Of a stretch of 64,000 nt of DNA, positions 17,132-26,900 are shown in pieces. Numbering within the stretch: the first letter of the stretch is position 1; each line of letters begins with the position of its first letter. The notes under the pieces were generated by a model. That model was not told the origin of the DNA and made no database searches. It saw only the letters and a program-made list of their open reading frames with translations. Where the stretch lies: positions 1 through 64,000 of the forward strand of contig JAXMAR010000027.1 in the NCBI GenBank assembly GCA_046350295.1, given 5' to 3'. The DNA is from JAXMAR01 sp046350295. Lineage in GTDB: Bacteria > Planctomycetota > Planctomycetia > Gemmatales > Gemmataceae. Made by a program: the position numbers and the translations under genes.

Positions 17132-18658
17132 ATGGACTGGACCAAACTCATCGCCGGCGGGGCCCTCCTCGGCTTCATCGCCGGCTTCTGGGGCCACATC
17201 AAGGCCTTTCTCTGGCGCTTCATCAATCTCTTCGTCCAGCGCGTCGAGATCAACAGCGACCACGCCCATAACGCCCTCGTTTCCTTCCTCGTCGCCCGCT
17301 ACCGCCGCAGCGGCCTCTACGACCGCATGTTCGGCGCCTGGCATGAATTCCGCCGCGACGGCCGCTACTCCCTCGTCCCCTACGAGACCTTCGGCAACCG
17401 CACCATGTTCTTCTGGCAGGGCTGGCGCCCCTTCCTTTTCCGCAACGAGCAGGAAGCCAAGGCCGCGGCCCCGAAAGAAGGCCAGCCTACCGGCATGAAG
17501 ATCCACTCGACCATCACGTTCATCCGTGGCACGCTCAACGTCGAAAAACTGCTGCGCGAAGCCTGCGCCTTCAGCGACCGCCTCACCTGGGACAACGCCG
17601 TGGACGAGACCGAGCGCAACCGCTTCGCCATCCACTACATTCCGAGCCGCAGCAAGGAAGAGGCACAGATGGACCAGAGCGGCTCGAGCGGGCTCCCCTG
17701 GTACCACCAGCCGCTCTATCGCCTCGTCGGCTATGCTCCGAACGAGCTGGGCAAGGGGCCGTCGCACGACGGGAAGGCCCTCGATCACCTGATCTTTCCC
17801 CCGCGTGTCAAGGAGCTGATCCGCGAGGTCGAGCTGTGGCGCAACAGCCGCGATTGGTATCGCCAGCGCGGCATCCCCTGGAAGCGCGGCTGGCTGCTCT
17901 ACGGCCCGCCCGGCACAGGGAAGACCGCCCTCGCCCGCGCCTTCGCCCAGGACCTCAACCTGCCGATCTTCGTCTTCAACCTGGCCGAGCTTACCAACCA
18001 CGAGCTGATGAAGGCCTGGAGCGACATGCAGAAGTCGGTGCCGTGCGTGGCCCTGTGGGAGGATTTCGACAACGTCTTCCATGGCCGGACCAACGTCGTA
18101 CGCCAGCCCGGCCTCCTGCCCATGCTGCTCCCCCCGCCGGCGCCCAAGGAAGAAGGCGAAACGGCCCCGCCCCGGACCGGCGGCCTGCTCACCTTCGATT
18201 GCGTCCTCAATTGCCTCGACGGCGTCGAGAAGGCGGACGGTGTCTTCACCATCATCACCACCAACGACATGAGCAAGATCGACCCCGCACTCGGCCAGCC
18301 GCGCAAACTGCCCGACGGCAGCGTCGAGTTCATCTCGACCCGCCCCGGCCGCCTCGACAAGACCGTCGAGCTGAGCTACATGGAAGCCGCGGACAAGAAA
18401 CGCCTCGCGGAGCGCATCCTCGGCGAATACCCGGACGAGCTGGCGGACATCTTCTCCTTCGTCGACCGCTTCCCCGACCTCAAGGAAACCCCCGCCCAGT
18501 TCCAGGAACGCTGCGCCCAGATCGCTCTCGCCCGCTTCTGGCGCGACGAGGAACAACGCTCGGTGCGCCTCAAGACGCCGGCGTGGACGATTGGCGATTG
18601 CAGCGGCGATGGGTGCGCTAAAACGGTGCAGGATAACGCGGTGGTTGGGGCGTCGTGA
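17132..18658 (+). CDS. BCS1-like membrane-anchored AAA+ ATPase
   Basis: 508 residues. An N-terminal transmembrane helix (LIAGGALLGFIAGFW, residues 5-20) is followed by a ~200-residue region with YSLVPYETFGNRTMFFWQGW, then WYRQRGIPWKRGWLLYGPPG entering Walker A GPPGTGKT (about 258-265). Walker B is VALWEDFDNVF, sensor 1 TIITTNDMSKIDPAL and the arginine segment FISTRPGRLDK. This order (single TM, BCS1-N-like region, AAA+) is that of mitochondrial BCS1, which moves folded proteins across membranes. The bacterial role is unknown; anchoring at the inner membrane with the ATPase in the cytoplasm is expected. A truncated copy of its first third lies at 12.9 kb. Confidence 0.85.
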   Translation: MDWTKLIAGGALLGFIAGFWGHIKAFLWRFINLFVQRVEINSDHAHNALVSFLVARYRRSGLYDRMFGAWHEFRRDGRYSLVPYETFGNRTMFFWQGWRPFLFRNEQEAKAAAPKEGQPTGMKIHSTITFIRGTLNVEKLLREACAFSDRLTWDNAVDETERNRFAIHYIPSRSKEEAQMDQSGSSGLPWYHQPLYRLVGYAPNELGKGPSHDGKALDHLIFPPRVKELIREVELWRNSRDWYRQRGIPWKRGWLLYGPPGTGKTALARAFAQDLNLPIFVFNLAELTNHELMKAWSDMQKSVPCVALWEDFDNVFHGRTNVVRQPGLLPMLLPPPAPKEEGETAPPRTGGLLTFDCVLNCLDGVEKADGVFTIITTNDMSKIDPALGQPRKLPDGSVEFISTRPGRLDKTVELSYMEAADKKRLAERILGEYPDELADIFSFVDRFPDLKETPAQFQERCAQIALARFWRDEEQRSVRLKTPAWTIGDCSGDGCAKTVQDNAVVGAS

Positions 18659-18719
18659 AGCGACAGAGCCAATCCCCGGCCCGCAGTGCCAGCGATGCGC
18701 TCGGCGGCTCAGCTCGCGG

Positions 18720-19253
18720 TTACCCTTCCTCAAGCAAGTCTTCTGTGACCGTGATAAGCCTATCGGACCTGGGCAGCTTGTCCGTAGCCTCGATGATGCG
18801 ATCGAGCAGCGCAGCCGAATCGGCTGTCAACTGGCGGATTCCCCGCGTTGCCTGGTTATCCAACTCGGTATCGGAGACGAAGCATGGCTTTTTCGGTCCG
18901 GCCTTTGACTCGAATCGAAGCTGCTTTGTCAAGGCAGGGTCAAGGCGACGGTGTAGATGGAGTAGAGTGCCAGCTCTGTCGGGATCGACAATCCATTCAT
19001 CGGCGTCATAGAGGTTTTCATTCTTCCACAGCCGGAGGGCCTCTGGCCGGGAAACGATTCGCTTCACAGTCATGCGGCCACCAAGGTAGAGTCGGCCTCC
19101 ACCCAAGGAAACGATGTAGACAACGTCGCCGGGCGACACGCCGCGCTTGCGGAAGTTGTTGCTTCCCGCCGAGCAAACCGGCACGTATTCCCGGTTGACC
19201 TCGTCTCGCCAGTACCGGAATTGCCAGTGGCATGTCCAGAACCGCATCGCCAA
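18720..19253 (-). CDS. Hypothetical protein with EVE/PUA-like N-terminus
   Basis: A 177-residue protein beginning FWTCHWQFRYWRDEVNREYV, then SNNFRKRGVSPGDVVYIVSL, GGRLYLGGRMTVKRI and DADEWIVDPDR. Aromatic residues near the start followed by GDVVYI and a glycine-rich strand resemble the EVE/PUA-like fold, which reads modified bases, but this rests on appearance alone. No signal peptide or membrane segment. The ATG two codons further in (19247) is an alternative start. The gene faces the BCS1-like gene and lies upstream of no obvious operon partner. Confidence 0.6.
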   Translation of the reverse strand: MAMRFWTCHWQFRYWRDEVNREYVPVCSAGSNNFRKRGVSPGDVVYIVSLGGGRLYLGGRMTVKRIVSRPEALRLWKNENLYDADEWIVDPDRAGTLLHLHRRLDPALTKQLRFESKAGPKKPCFVSDTELDNQATRGIRQLTADSAALLDRIIEATDKLPRSDRLITVTEDLLEEG

Positions 19254-19336
19254 CCTCCCAATGACCCAGTTCGGCCCGCGGGGGGCGGCCCGTCACCTGC
19301 GCGCCGTGCAGCCCCCAGGCGGGCGGCAAGTAGACA

Positions 19337-20068
19337 TCAGGCCTTCAGAAACTCGTAGCCCATGCCAAATTGGGCGCCAGAAAGTACTTCCGCGAGCTGT
19401 TTCAGTGCCTCAAATACCTCGGGCATCGGCTGCCCATCGTGGATGAATGTCTCGACAATTTCGCCGTCGTCATTCTTTATTGCCAGAACTTTGACGCCCG
19501 GCATCTTTTGATTTGCTCGGCGGTGAGCCTCCGCCGCTGCGTCGGCAGGGTGTATCGGCTTGAATGACGATTTCTTGGCATCGTTGAGCGGATCCAGCGT
19601 CACTGGATAACGGAACATGGTGCTGGCTTCGTCCGCATCGTTGATCAGCGCGACCATTTCACCGACATCGTTTGGCACATTCGTCCAGTCGGTCTTGCAG
19701 AGGGCTCTGATCTGATCAGCAGCGTCATTGAGAAGCGTACGGAAGGCTTCATGGAGATGAAGCAACGAATGGACCTGGAATATCCGCTTCGCCTTGTCAT
19801 TGACGGTGATGGATGGAAAGTCATCGGGCTTCACGCGCGGAAACTGGGAGTAAAACCGGCGATGCACCATCGTGAGCATCGATTTGAAGTACAGCTCGTT
19901 CGCGTGCCGGTAAAGGTAGAACACCGGCAAGCGGCTGCTGTTGAGCCCGAATCCATGTTTGTGTTCGTCGGTGTCGAGAGCCTTCGCAGCATCGTGGAAG
20001 GAATCTGCGGTGGCTGCGAAGCCAGCGTCAAAGTGGCGGTCGAGCGGCATCAGGAACTCTTCAATCAC
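19337..20068 (-). CDS. Hypothetical protein, helical, possibly HEPN-like
   Basis: 243 residues, not recognised as a named family. It is rich in predicted helix: MPLDRHFDAGFAATADSFHD, LPVFYLYRHANELYFKSM, VHSLLHLHEAFRTLLND, with a C-terminal IHDGQPMPEVFEALKQLAE. The RHANELYFKSML segment (acidic residue and Lys on a long helix) recalls HEPN-fold proteins that accompany nucleotidyltransferases or toxins, but the diagnostic RxxxxH motif is not evident. Complete reading frame with ATG at 20068 and normal codon use. Separate promoter likely. Confidence 0.6.
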   Translation of the reverse strand: MIEEFLMPLDRHFDAGFAATADSFHDAAKALDTDEHKHGFGLNSSRLPVFYLYRHANELYFKSMLTMVHRRFYSQFPRVKPDDFPSITVNDKAKRIFQVHSLLHLHEAFRTLLNDAADQIRALCKTDWTNVPNDVGEMVALINDADEASTMFRYPVTLDPLNDAKKSSFKPIHPADAAAEAHRRANQKMPGVKVLAIKNDDGEIVETFIHDGQPMPEVFEALKQLAEVLSGAQFGMGYEFLKA

Positions 20069-20179
20069 GGGATCTCCGATGCATTAATTAAGCGAAAGGA
20101 ACCAGAAGCCCTGTTCGAGAGAAGAGACAGCGGATCAAGCGCTCGGGTTCAGTCCAGGTGCAACGTCTCGGCTCGGGGC

Positions 20180-20237
20180 CAGCCGGGAAGGAGCGCATTG
20201 ACCTGGATGTTGTCGGTCGCCCACGCAAGGGCCAGGC
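20180..20237 (-). pseudogene. 58-bp remnant of a short-chain dehydrogenase gene
   Basis: Nearly the same bases as the SDR gene near 23.08 kb: on the minus strand it reads ALAWATDNIQVNALLPGW, the conserved stretch after the SDR active site. Similarity ends sharply on both sides, and the flanking frames do not continue as SDR. It lies just past the stop of the 105-residue gene at 20242 and on the opposite side of the group II intron from the full SDR gene. Confidence 0.65.
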
Positions 20238-20241
20238 CCAT

Positions 20242-20559
20242 TCAGCCCCCATCGGGCTGATAACGAGGCAGCAATTCAACGTCGAGAATACAAACGATCT
20301 TCTCGTCCTCGAAAACCACAAAGTGGACATTCAGAGGGGATTCAATCGCTTGGCAGACAACGCCGCCACGATGACGCGTACGGTAACGGGGATCGCCCCA
20401 CTCCAGAGGCCGGTTCCCCAGGGCCTCCATCATGACGGTGAGGGATCGAAAGAACTCGTCGAAGAATCCTCGCGCCTTCGCGACGGCGGCGTTGTTCTTG
20501 ATCTGGTCGTCGACTTTAGGAAGGCGATCCACACGAAACGCCGGCGTCTCATCGGCCAT
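20242..20559 (-). CDS. Small hypothetical protein, possible RelE/ParE-like toxin
   Basis: 105 residues: KARGFFDEFFRSLTVMMEAL, GNRPLEWGDPRYRTRHRG, then strands NVHFVVFEDEKIVCILDVEL and LPRYQP. Helices first, then three or four strands ending in VxIxxVxxLP, is the topology of ParE/RelE proteins, but key catalytic residues cannot be assigned, so this is an inference from shape. Its ATG follows the stop of the 98-residue gene upstream by 6 bases, so the two form a tight pair. Complete frame. Confidence 0.55.
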   Translation of the reverse strand: MADETPAFRVDRLPKVDDQIKNNAAVAKARGFFDEFFRSLTVMMEALGNRPLEWGDPRYRTRHRGGVVCQAIESPLNVHFVVFEDEKIVCILDVELLPRYQPDGG

Positions 20560-20565
20560 GCTTGG

Positions 20566-20862
20566 CTACTCGTTACGCAAGGACTCAATGACTTGCCGCA
20601 GCGGCGGCCCCTGGCCGAGGGAGGAGAGAACCTTGTCTTTGTCGATCTCGAAGTCCTTGTGGGTGAGCCGGTAGAGGGAGTCGCGCAATTCGTCTCGTTC
20701 CCTGAGCGTCCGCTGCAATTGCGCACGCGCCTCGTCCCGTTCCGCCATCAGCTCGCGGCACATCTGATCCCATTGCTTGCGCTCTGACTCGATCGAGCCA
20801 GCTCCCGGGGAAGAGCCGAAGCGAGCTTGATAAACAGTTGTCGGATCGTGTGTAGTCTGCAT
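20566..20862 (-). CDS. Small coiled-coil hypothetical protein
   Basis: 98 residues: a 30-residue lead, then a long charged coiled coil (SERKQWDQMCRELMAERDEA, RAQLQRTLRERDELRDSLYR) and a C-terminal DKDKVLSSLGQGPPLRQVI. No family recognised. It is the first gene of a pair with the downstream 105-residue protein (6-base gap). Its ATG lies only 1-2 bases past the predicted 3' end of the group II intron, so either the intron supplies the leader or the original 5' end was lost. Confidence 0.55.
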   Translation of the reverse strand: MQTTHDPTTVYQARFGSSPGAGSIESERKQWDQMCRELMAERDEARAQLQRTLRERDELRDSLYRLTHKDFEIDKDKVLSSLGQGPPLRQVIESLRNE

Positions 20863-20863
20863 T

Positions 20864-22819
20864 GGTAGGTCTCAGGCGCGGTGGCGCGCCGGCTCCGTTT
20901 CCTGAGACCCCCGTTCAAACCGTACGTGCGGATTTCCCGCATACGGCTTACCGTTGGTCTTCTCAGACAGCATGCGCGACTCCCGGGTAACGGATCGTGC
21001 CATCAACTGATACAGGCCATGCTCGGTCACGAAGCGGCGATGCGCCAGCGTCGGCCGGGAACGGACGCCCATCGGGTTGTTAGCGTCGTTGGCCGCTACG
21101 CCGAGCCAGCAGCCGAAGCAGCCGTTGACGCACGTAGCCGTCCACCGCGTTGAACTTTGCCGACGCGTTGCCAGTCCGGAAGTAACCGCCCCAGCCACGC
21201 AGGACCGGATTCAGCACCCGGATCACTTCCGGATGTCCTTCATCCACGCCCGTGCCGCCGCGGGAGCCCGGTGAGGTCGTGGATCTTGGTGGTGATCGCT
21301 TTCATCGCTCGCGGAGACGGCCAGCGGAACAGATAGCGTCGCCCTTGAAGTGCGAACGATCCGCAGGTAACATCCCAGGAACGAAGCCCTCTTTCCCCAA
21401 GCCCAACTCCACCAATCGTGTCTTGTCGGATGCAGTTGCAGTCGTAGCCGATCCAGAATCATCCTCACCAGCCAAGCGCCTGCTCGGCCTGAGCCCGCGT
21501 GCGGCACAAGATGACGAAGTCATCCGCGTAACGCACCAGTTGACCCAGGTGAGAACAAGTCGCCGTCCAGATGCGGCGTCCAGATCGTCCAGGTACACGT
21601 TCGCCAACAACGGTGAAATGACCCGCCTGCGGAGTCCCCGCGGTCGCCGTCCGCACCTGACCATCCTCCATGACGCCTGCTTGCAACCATTGCCGCAACA
21701 GCTTGAGCACCCGCCGATCCGAAAATCCTCCGCGCCACTTGCTCCAGAAGGATGTCCTGCCGGATGGCATCGAAGAAGTCTTTGAATGTCCGCGTCCACC
21801 ACGTGATAGTGGCCGCGCCCACCCCGTCAAACGGATGGCCTCCATGCCCGCGTCGCGCTGCGCGCGGACGAAAGCCGTAACTGCACGGCTCGAAGTCCGC
21901 CTCAAAGATCGGCTCCAACACGATCTTGCCGCCATCTGTACTGACGCGATCCCGCACCGTCGGGATGCCCAGCGGCCGCCGCCGCCCATCCGCCTTGGGA
22001 ATGTATCGCCGACGCACCGGTTGCGGCCGATACTTCCCCGCACGGAGTACGTCTTGCAGGTCCAACAGGAACCGCCCGACGCCTTGCTGCTCGATCGACG
22101 TCAGCGTCTCGCCGTCGATGCCTGCAGCTCCTGTTGCCAGTGCACCCGCCGCTACGCCTCCAGCAGAACGTTGTCAATCCGCCAGATCCGGTCGTATGCC
22201 AGTGAGCGTCGCTCCTGATGCCGCTTGGCTGCCGTGAACAGACTGCGTTGGAGTTCTCGCACTTTGTCATGGGGTAGTTGGGTCTTTGACCATGCCCTGC
22301 CACTTCGTGCGCCATCGTGACCAGCATCCTCTCCGCTACACCGACTTTCGCCGGTTTCCTGACGGTACTACGAACTCCCGGACTTCCCGCCCGACACGAC
22401 TCCCTTCGCCATCGGCTTATAGGAGCCGCCATCGCCCAACGCCGCCGACGGCCTTCCCAGTTCCGCACCAAGCTGCAGTTCACATGCCCTCCCCCTACCC
22501 CGCGAGTGTCCTGCACCCCTCCGATACCTTAACAGGTGCAGTCTCTTGCCTTCGCCGTGACATGAGCGTTCGGCCACTCGACCTTCGGGTTCTATATCAC
22601 GAGGCTGCAGGGTTCGCCAACGCTGGGCCTGCGAACTTGCCCCGCCATGAGGTCGTACGACTACGGGCTCTTGACATCCCACTCAGACGCCAAGGTCTCC
22701 CCTTGTCTGGGACTGCTACGTGCGTTCGGCGCCTACCGCGACGGGACTACCCGCAAGCTGAGTGCAGCATGAATCGGCTATCTCCGATTCGTCAGGACGT
22801 ACCATGTTCGCCATTCTAC
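20864..22819 (-). mobile_element. Degenerate bacterial group II intron
   Basis: The 3' end carries a typical ribozyme end on the minus strand. Domain V is at about 20919-20950 (GCCGTATGCGGGAAATCCGC then ACGTACGGTT), with the bulge and tetraloop in the right places. Domain VI is a GGTCTCAGG/CCTGAGACC stem, ending CTACC at about 20864. Upstream lies a reverse-transcriptase/maturase gene in several frames, and further up a structured 5' region. The 5' boundary is less certain: GTGTAG at about 22819 is the best match to the GUGYG consensus. Size (~1.95 kb) is normal for the class. With the maturase broken it could only splice if helped by another copy. Confidence 0.82.
20963..22299 (-). pseudogene. 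ltrA: Group II intron reverse transcriptase/maturase, frameshifted
   Basis: Pieces in different frames line up in family order. N-terminal QLPHDKVRELQRSLFTAAKR is followed by RRRYIPKADGRRRPLGIPT, IVLEPIFEADFEPCSYGFRP, the GTPQAG motif and the catalytic LVRYADDFVILCRTRAQAEQ. The maturase region is LRGWGGYFRTGNASAKFNAV, and the end IRYPGVAHAV stops at 20963. At least five frame changes are needed. The YADD motif and most conserved blocks survive, so decay is recent or the sequence has errors. No HNH endonuclease domain is seen after the maturase part, as in group IIC/ML-type introns lacking it. Confidence 0.8.
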
Positions 22820-22865
22820 ACATGGTTTGTACGGGCGGAAGATCACCGCGGCCATTCGGGAGCCC

Positions 22866-23664
22866 TCAGAACAAACTCGACGAAAACCCGCCATCCACCG
22901 GAATCGCCGCCCCCGTCACGTAGTCGCTCGCCCCACTCGCCAGCCAGATCGCCGTTCCCGTGATGTCTTCCGGCTTGGCCCAGCGGCCGGCCGGGATTCG
23001 AGCCAACACGCGCTCGTACAGACCGGGAACGTGCTTGCGGGCGCCGTCGGTCAATTCGGTCTCGAACCAGCCGGGCAGGAGGGCGTTGACCTGGATGTTG
23101 TCGGTCGCCCAGGCCAGGGCGAGGCTCTTGCTGAGCTGGACAATGCCGCCCTTGCTCGTCGCGTATGGGGAGGCGTAGCTCGCCCCGGAAATAAGATGTC
23201 TCGCGTTGCCGATGTTGATGATTCAGCCGTTATCACCGGCCTGCTTCAGGTGCGGAAAGCCGCCTGCGACATCAGAGCGCTCGTGAGATTGACGTCCACA
23301 CCCGTGCCATTCTTCCGGCGTGAAGTTCCTGCGGTATGCGCACGCTGATGCCGGCGTTGTTGATGAGGATGTCGATGCGTCCTGGCTTTCTTGGCGTCGC
23401 TGACCGCCGCGGCCACCTGATCGGCACGGAACAATCCGCGTCAGCACCAGCGCGGCGCCTGCTCGGGCGACAGGCTTTGCCGCCAAGTGCGATTTCTTCG
23501 GTGTTCCGTGCAACGGCGGCGATCCGGCTACCGGCTTGCCAGGCCGCGGGCGATGCTGTTCGATGCCGCCGTTGCCGCCGGTCACCAGCGCGACTTTTCC
23601 GTTAGCTGAAAAGGATTGGAGACAGCGCCTTGGGGTCGATGGACGTGGCAGATGAGAGACGCAT
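22866..23664 (-). pseudogene. SDR-family NAD(P)-dependent oxidoreductase, frameshifted
   Basis: About 265 codons starting MRLSSATSIDPKALSPILFS at 23664. The cofactor motif is VALVTGGNGGIG, with a frame change right after it. Middle pieces correspond to an NNAG-like stretch and SQAAFRHLKQAGDNG. The active-site strand and YxxxK reading are recoverable as SYASPYATSKGGIVQLS, then LALAWATDNIQVNALLPGW, and the C-terminus GRWAKPEDITGTAIWLASGA, DYVTGAAIPVDGGF is clean to the stop at 22866. The layout fits glucose/gluconate-type dehydrogenases. At least four single-base shifts. The group II intron begins about 45 bases downstream. Confidence 0.8.
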
Positions 23665-23998
23665 GACACCCACAGGTTGGAGGAACCACGTCCCGCGCGC
23701 GCCTTGACGTCCGGCGCCAAGCGCCTTTCGTTCATGAACGACAAGAAAGGCAACGGGACAGGCTGTGCGGATCAGCCCGCGACTGCGCGGAATGGATGCG
23801 CTGTCCGGCGCGGCCAAGGCGCGAAGAGGAACGACGCCTCGTCGTAACTCACGGGCCGCGTACGCAATTTCACGTGGTTTTTGCCGCTTGCGGAGAAACG
23901 CGCCGTTCGGTCCCCAATTTGCCTTACCTAACTTGACGTCAGGCCCGCCGCAGGGAAGATTGTCGAGCCTGGTTCCACCATTCGAGAAGGGAACCACC
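23665..23998. promoter_or_regulatory. Divergent intergenic region before the TolB-propeller gene
   Basis: About 330 bases between the SDR start and the ATG at 23999. A longer in-frame start for the plus-strand gene exists at 23765, but it would put an arginine-rich, non-signal sequence in front of the conserved planctomycete N-terminus. GAGAAGGG ends about 7 bases before 23999 as ribosome binding site. No gene or clear operator seen. Confidence 0.35.
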
Positions 23999-26900
23999 AT
24001 GAACAGGCGCAACCACGACTTCACGATCCCCCGCGCGAAAAGACAAGCACGACGCAGTCCCCGTTCACGCCCCCGCCTGGAAGTCCTCGAAGACCGCACG
24101 GCGCCCGCCGTCTTTCTCGACTTCGGCGACGCCCCCGCCAGCTACGGCACGCTGACCGCCTCCCACGTCGCCACCGGGCCGATCCTCGGAACGCTGCGCG
24201 ACACCGAAGCGACCGCGCTCGTCTCCGCCAACGCCCGCGGCGACGACACCAACAACCTCGCCGACGAGGACGGCGTCCAGATCACGAACCTCGTCGGCGG
24301 CACAAGCGCCACCTGGACCGTCAACGTCAGCGGCGGTCCGGCCAAGCTCGACGCCTGGGTCGACTTCAACGCCAACGGCGTCTTCGACGCCACGGAGCGC
24401 ATCACGCCCGCGGCCGGACTGGCGGTCAGCACCGGGCCAAACAACGTCAGTTTCTCCGTTCCCTCGATCTTCATCGGCGGCGACGCCTTTGCCCGCTTCC
24501 GCCTCAGCACGGCCGGCGGTCTCGATCCGACGGGAGCGGCCACGGACGGCGAAATCGAGGATTACCGCATCACCGTCTACCAAAACAGCGAGATCGCCTT
24601 TATCAGCAGCGCCAACTTCGGCGGCAGCGACCTCTACATCATGAACCCGGATGGCTCCAATCAGAGACGCACCAACACGATGCCGGACGCTTTCCCCGTC
24701 TGGTCTCCCGACGGCAGCCGGATCGCCTTCCTCAGCGGCGGCAGCGTCTACGTCTGCGACGAGTTCGGCTCCAATTTGCTTCGCCTCACGACCAGCACGT
24801 CCGACAGCAACGAAGTCTGGTCGCCCGACGGCAAGAAAATCGCCTTCACGCGCTCCTCGGGCCCGGCCTCCGATATCTACGTCGTCAACGCCAACGGCTC
24901 CGGTAACAACTCCGGCCTGACGCAGTTGACCAGCGCCTCCGGACTCAACACCGGAGCACAGTGGTCGCCGGATGGAACCAAGATCGTCTTCCTGAGCAAT
25001 CGCGACCATCTCCCCAACGGCGGCAGCGAAGTCTACGTGATGAACGCCAACGGCTCCGGCCAGACGCGCCTGACCACGACCAGCGCCACCCTGCAGAACG
25101 GGGCGCCCAGCTGGTCCCGCGATGGGACGAAGATTGTCTTCGATCAGGAACGCGTCTCGGGCGGTGAACGCGATATCTGGGTCATGAACGCCAATGGGTC
25201 CGGCCTGACGAAGCTGACCGACAGCCTCGCCGACTATCGTTCGCCCGTCTATTCGCCGGACGGCTTCCAGATCGCCGCCTGGGCCCGCTATGGCGTCAAC
25301 GTCGACGTCTTCGTGATGAACGCCAACGGCTCCAATCCGCAGCGGCTGACCACCACGGACGGCGCCGATACCTTCGGCTCCTGGTCGCCCGACTCGCAGA
25401 AGATCGTCTTCACGAGCGAGCGCGACTTTGTCGGTCAGTTCAATCACGAGCCGGAGATCTACGTCATGAACCGGGACGGCTCCAATGTGAGCCGGCTCAC
25501 TATCAACGGCGGCTCCGACTTCGACGGCGAGCCGAACTGGGGCGGCATCATCGCGCCGCCGTTCCTGGACACGCTCTATGTCGATGACAACTTCCCGAAC
25601 CCCGTCATCGGCGAGGACCCGGACGGCCCCGGTCCCGCCCACCGCTTCGGCATCGACGCCTTCGCCACCATCCAGGAGGCCGTGGCCGCCGCCCCGCCCG
25701 GCTGCGACATCATCGTCAACCCCGGCCACTACAGCGGCCCTGTCGTGTTCAACAAGCTGCTCAAGATCGATGGAACCGACGCGGCGACGACGATTCTGTC
25801 CGGCTCCGGCGCGGGCGTGGGGATCACGTTGGACAACAACGGCGCGCTCGGGGGCATCATTCTCTCCCGCATGACGGTGACCAACTTCGGCAACGGCCTG
25901 AGCGCCAGCAACGCCGACATCCTCTTCCTCAACGACATGCATTTCACCGGCAACCGCGCCGCCAGCATCATCGCCAATGTCACGAAACTGGACGTCGGCT
26001 TGTCGGATGGGGCCGACTCCTTCACCATCAACGGCGTCGAGTTCCATCGTGGCGGCGACGACGCCATGGTCTACCAGGGCATCACCAAGCTCAGCCTGCT
26101 GGCCCGGGGCGGCAACAACACGATCAACGTTGAAGGCCTCCACCCGGGCACACCCTTCGCGGTCTTCGGCGGCGACGGCGACGACACCTTCCAAGTCACG
26201 GCCCCCACGGGCCGCCTCGGACTGCTGCTCAACAGCCAGCTCTCGCTTGACGGTGGGGGGGGACACAACCTGCTCAACGTCGACGAGGGCCGCAGCGACG
26301 CCGGCGATGTCATCACCGTCACCCCGGACCACGTCCTCGGCGAAGGGGCGTTCCCCTTCTCCATCGACTACTCCAATTCCACCGGCAGCGGCGGCGATTT
26401 CACCGTGAACGTGCTCACCGGCTGGAGCGACGACTGGGTCCGCGTCCGCGGCACGAAGGGCGCGGCCGGCGTCGCCACCCTCGGCGGCAATGATGTCATC
26501 GACGTCACCGCCCAGACCGGCCAGCTCGGCGCGGCGCTCGGTGGCCGTCTCAACATCGACGCCGGCTCGGGCGCCAACTACCTGAACGTGAGCGAGACAA
26601 AGTCCAACGTCGGCGACGTGATCACGATCGGCGCCGACCGCATGGTCGGCACGGGCCCGCGCCCCTTCTCGATCTACTTCTGGGCGACCGGCGGGAACTA
26701 CGGCTACGGCGTCAACCTGACGACGGGGGTCAACGACGACTGGATCAAGGTGCAGGCCCAGCCGACGAACAGCCCGCTCGCGGTTCGCACCAGCCCACTC
26801 GATAGCTACACGGGCCCGTGGCGCGACGTGGTCAGCGTCAGCGTCGCCAATAGCAGCGGCTACGGCGCCTCTCCCACCTGGTTCTACGTCGACGGCGGCG

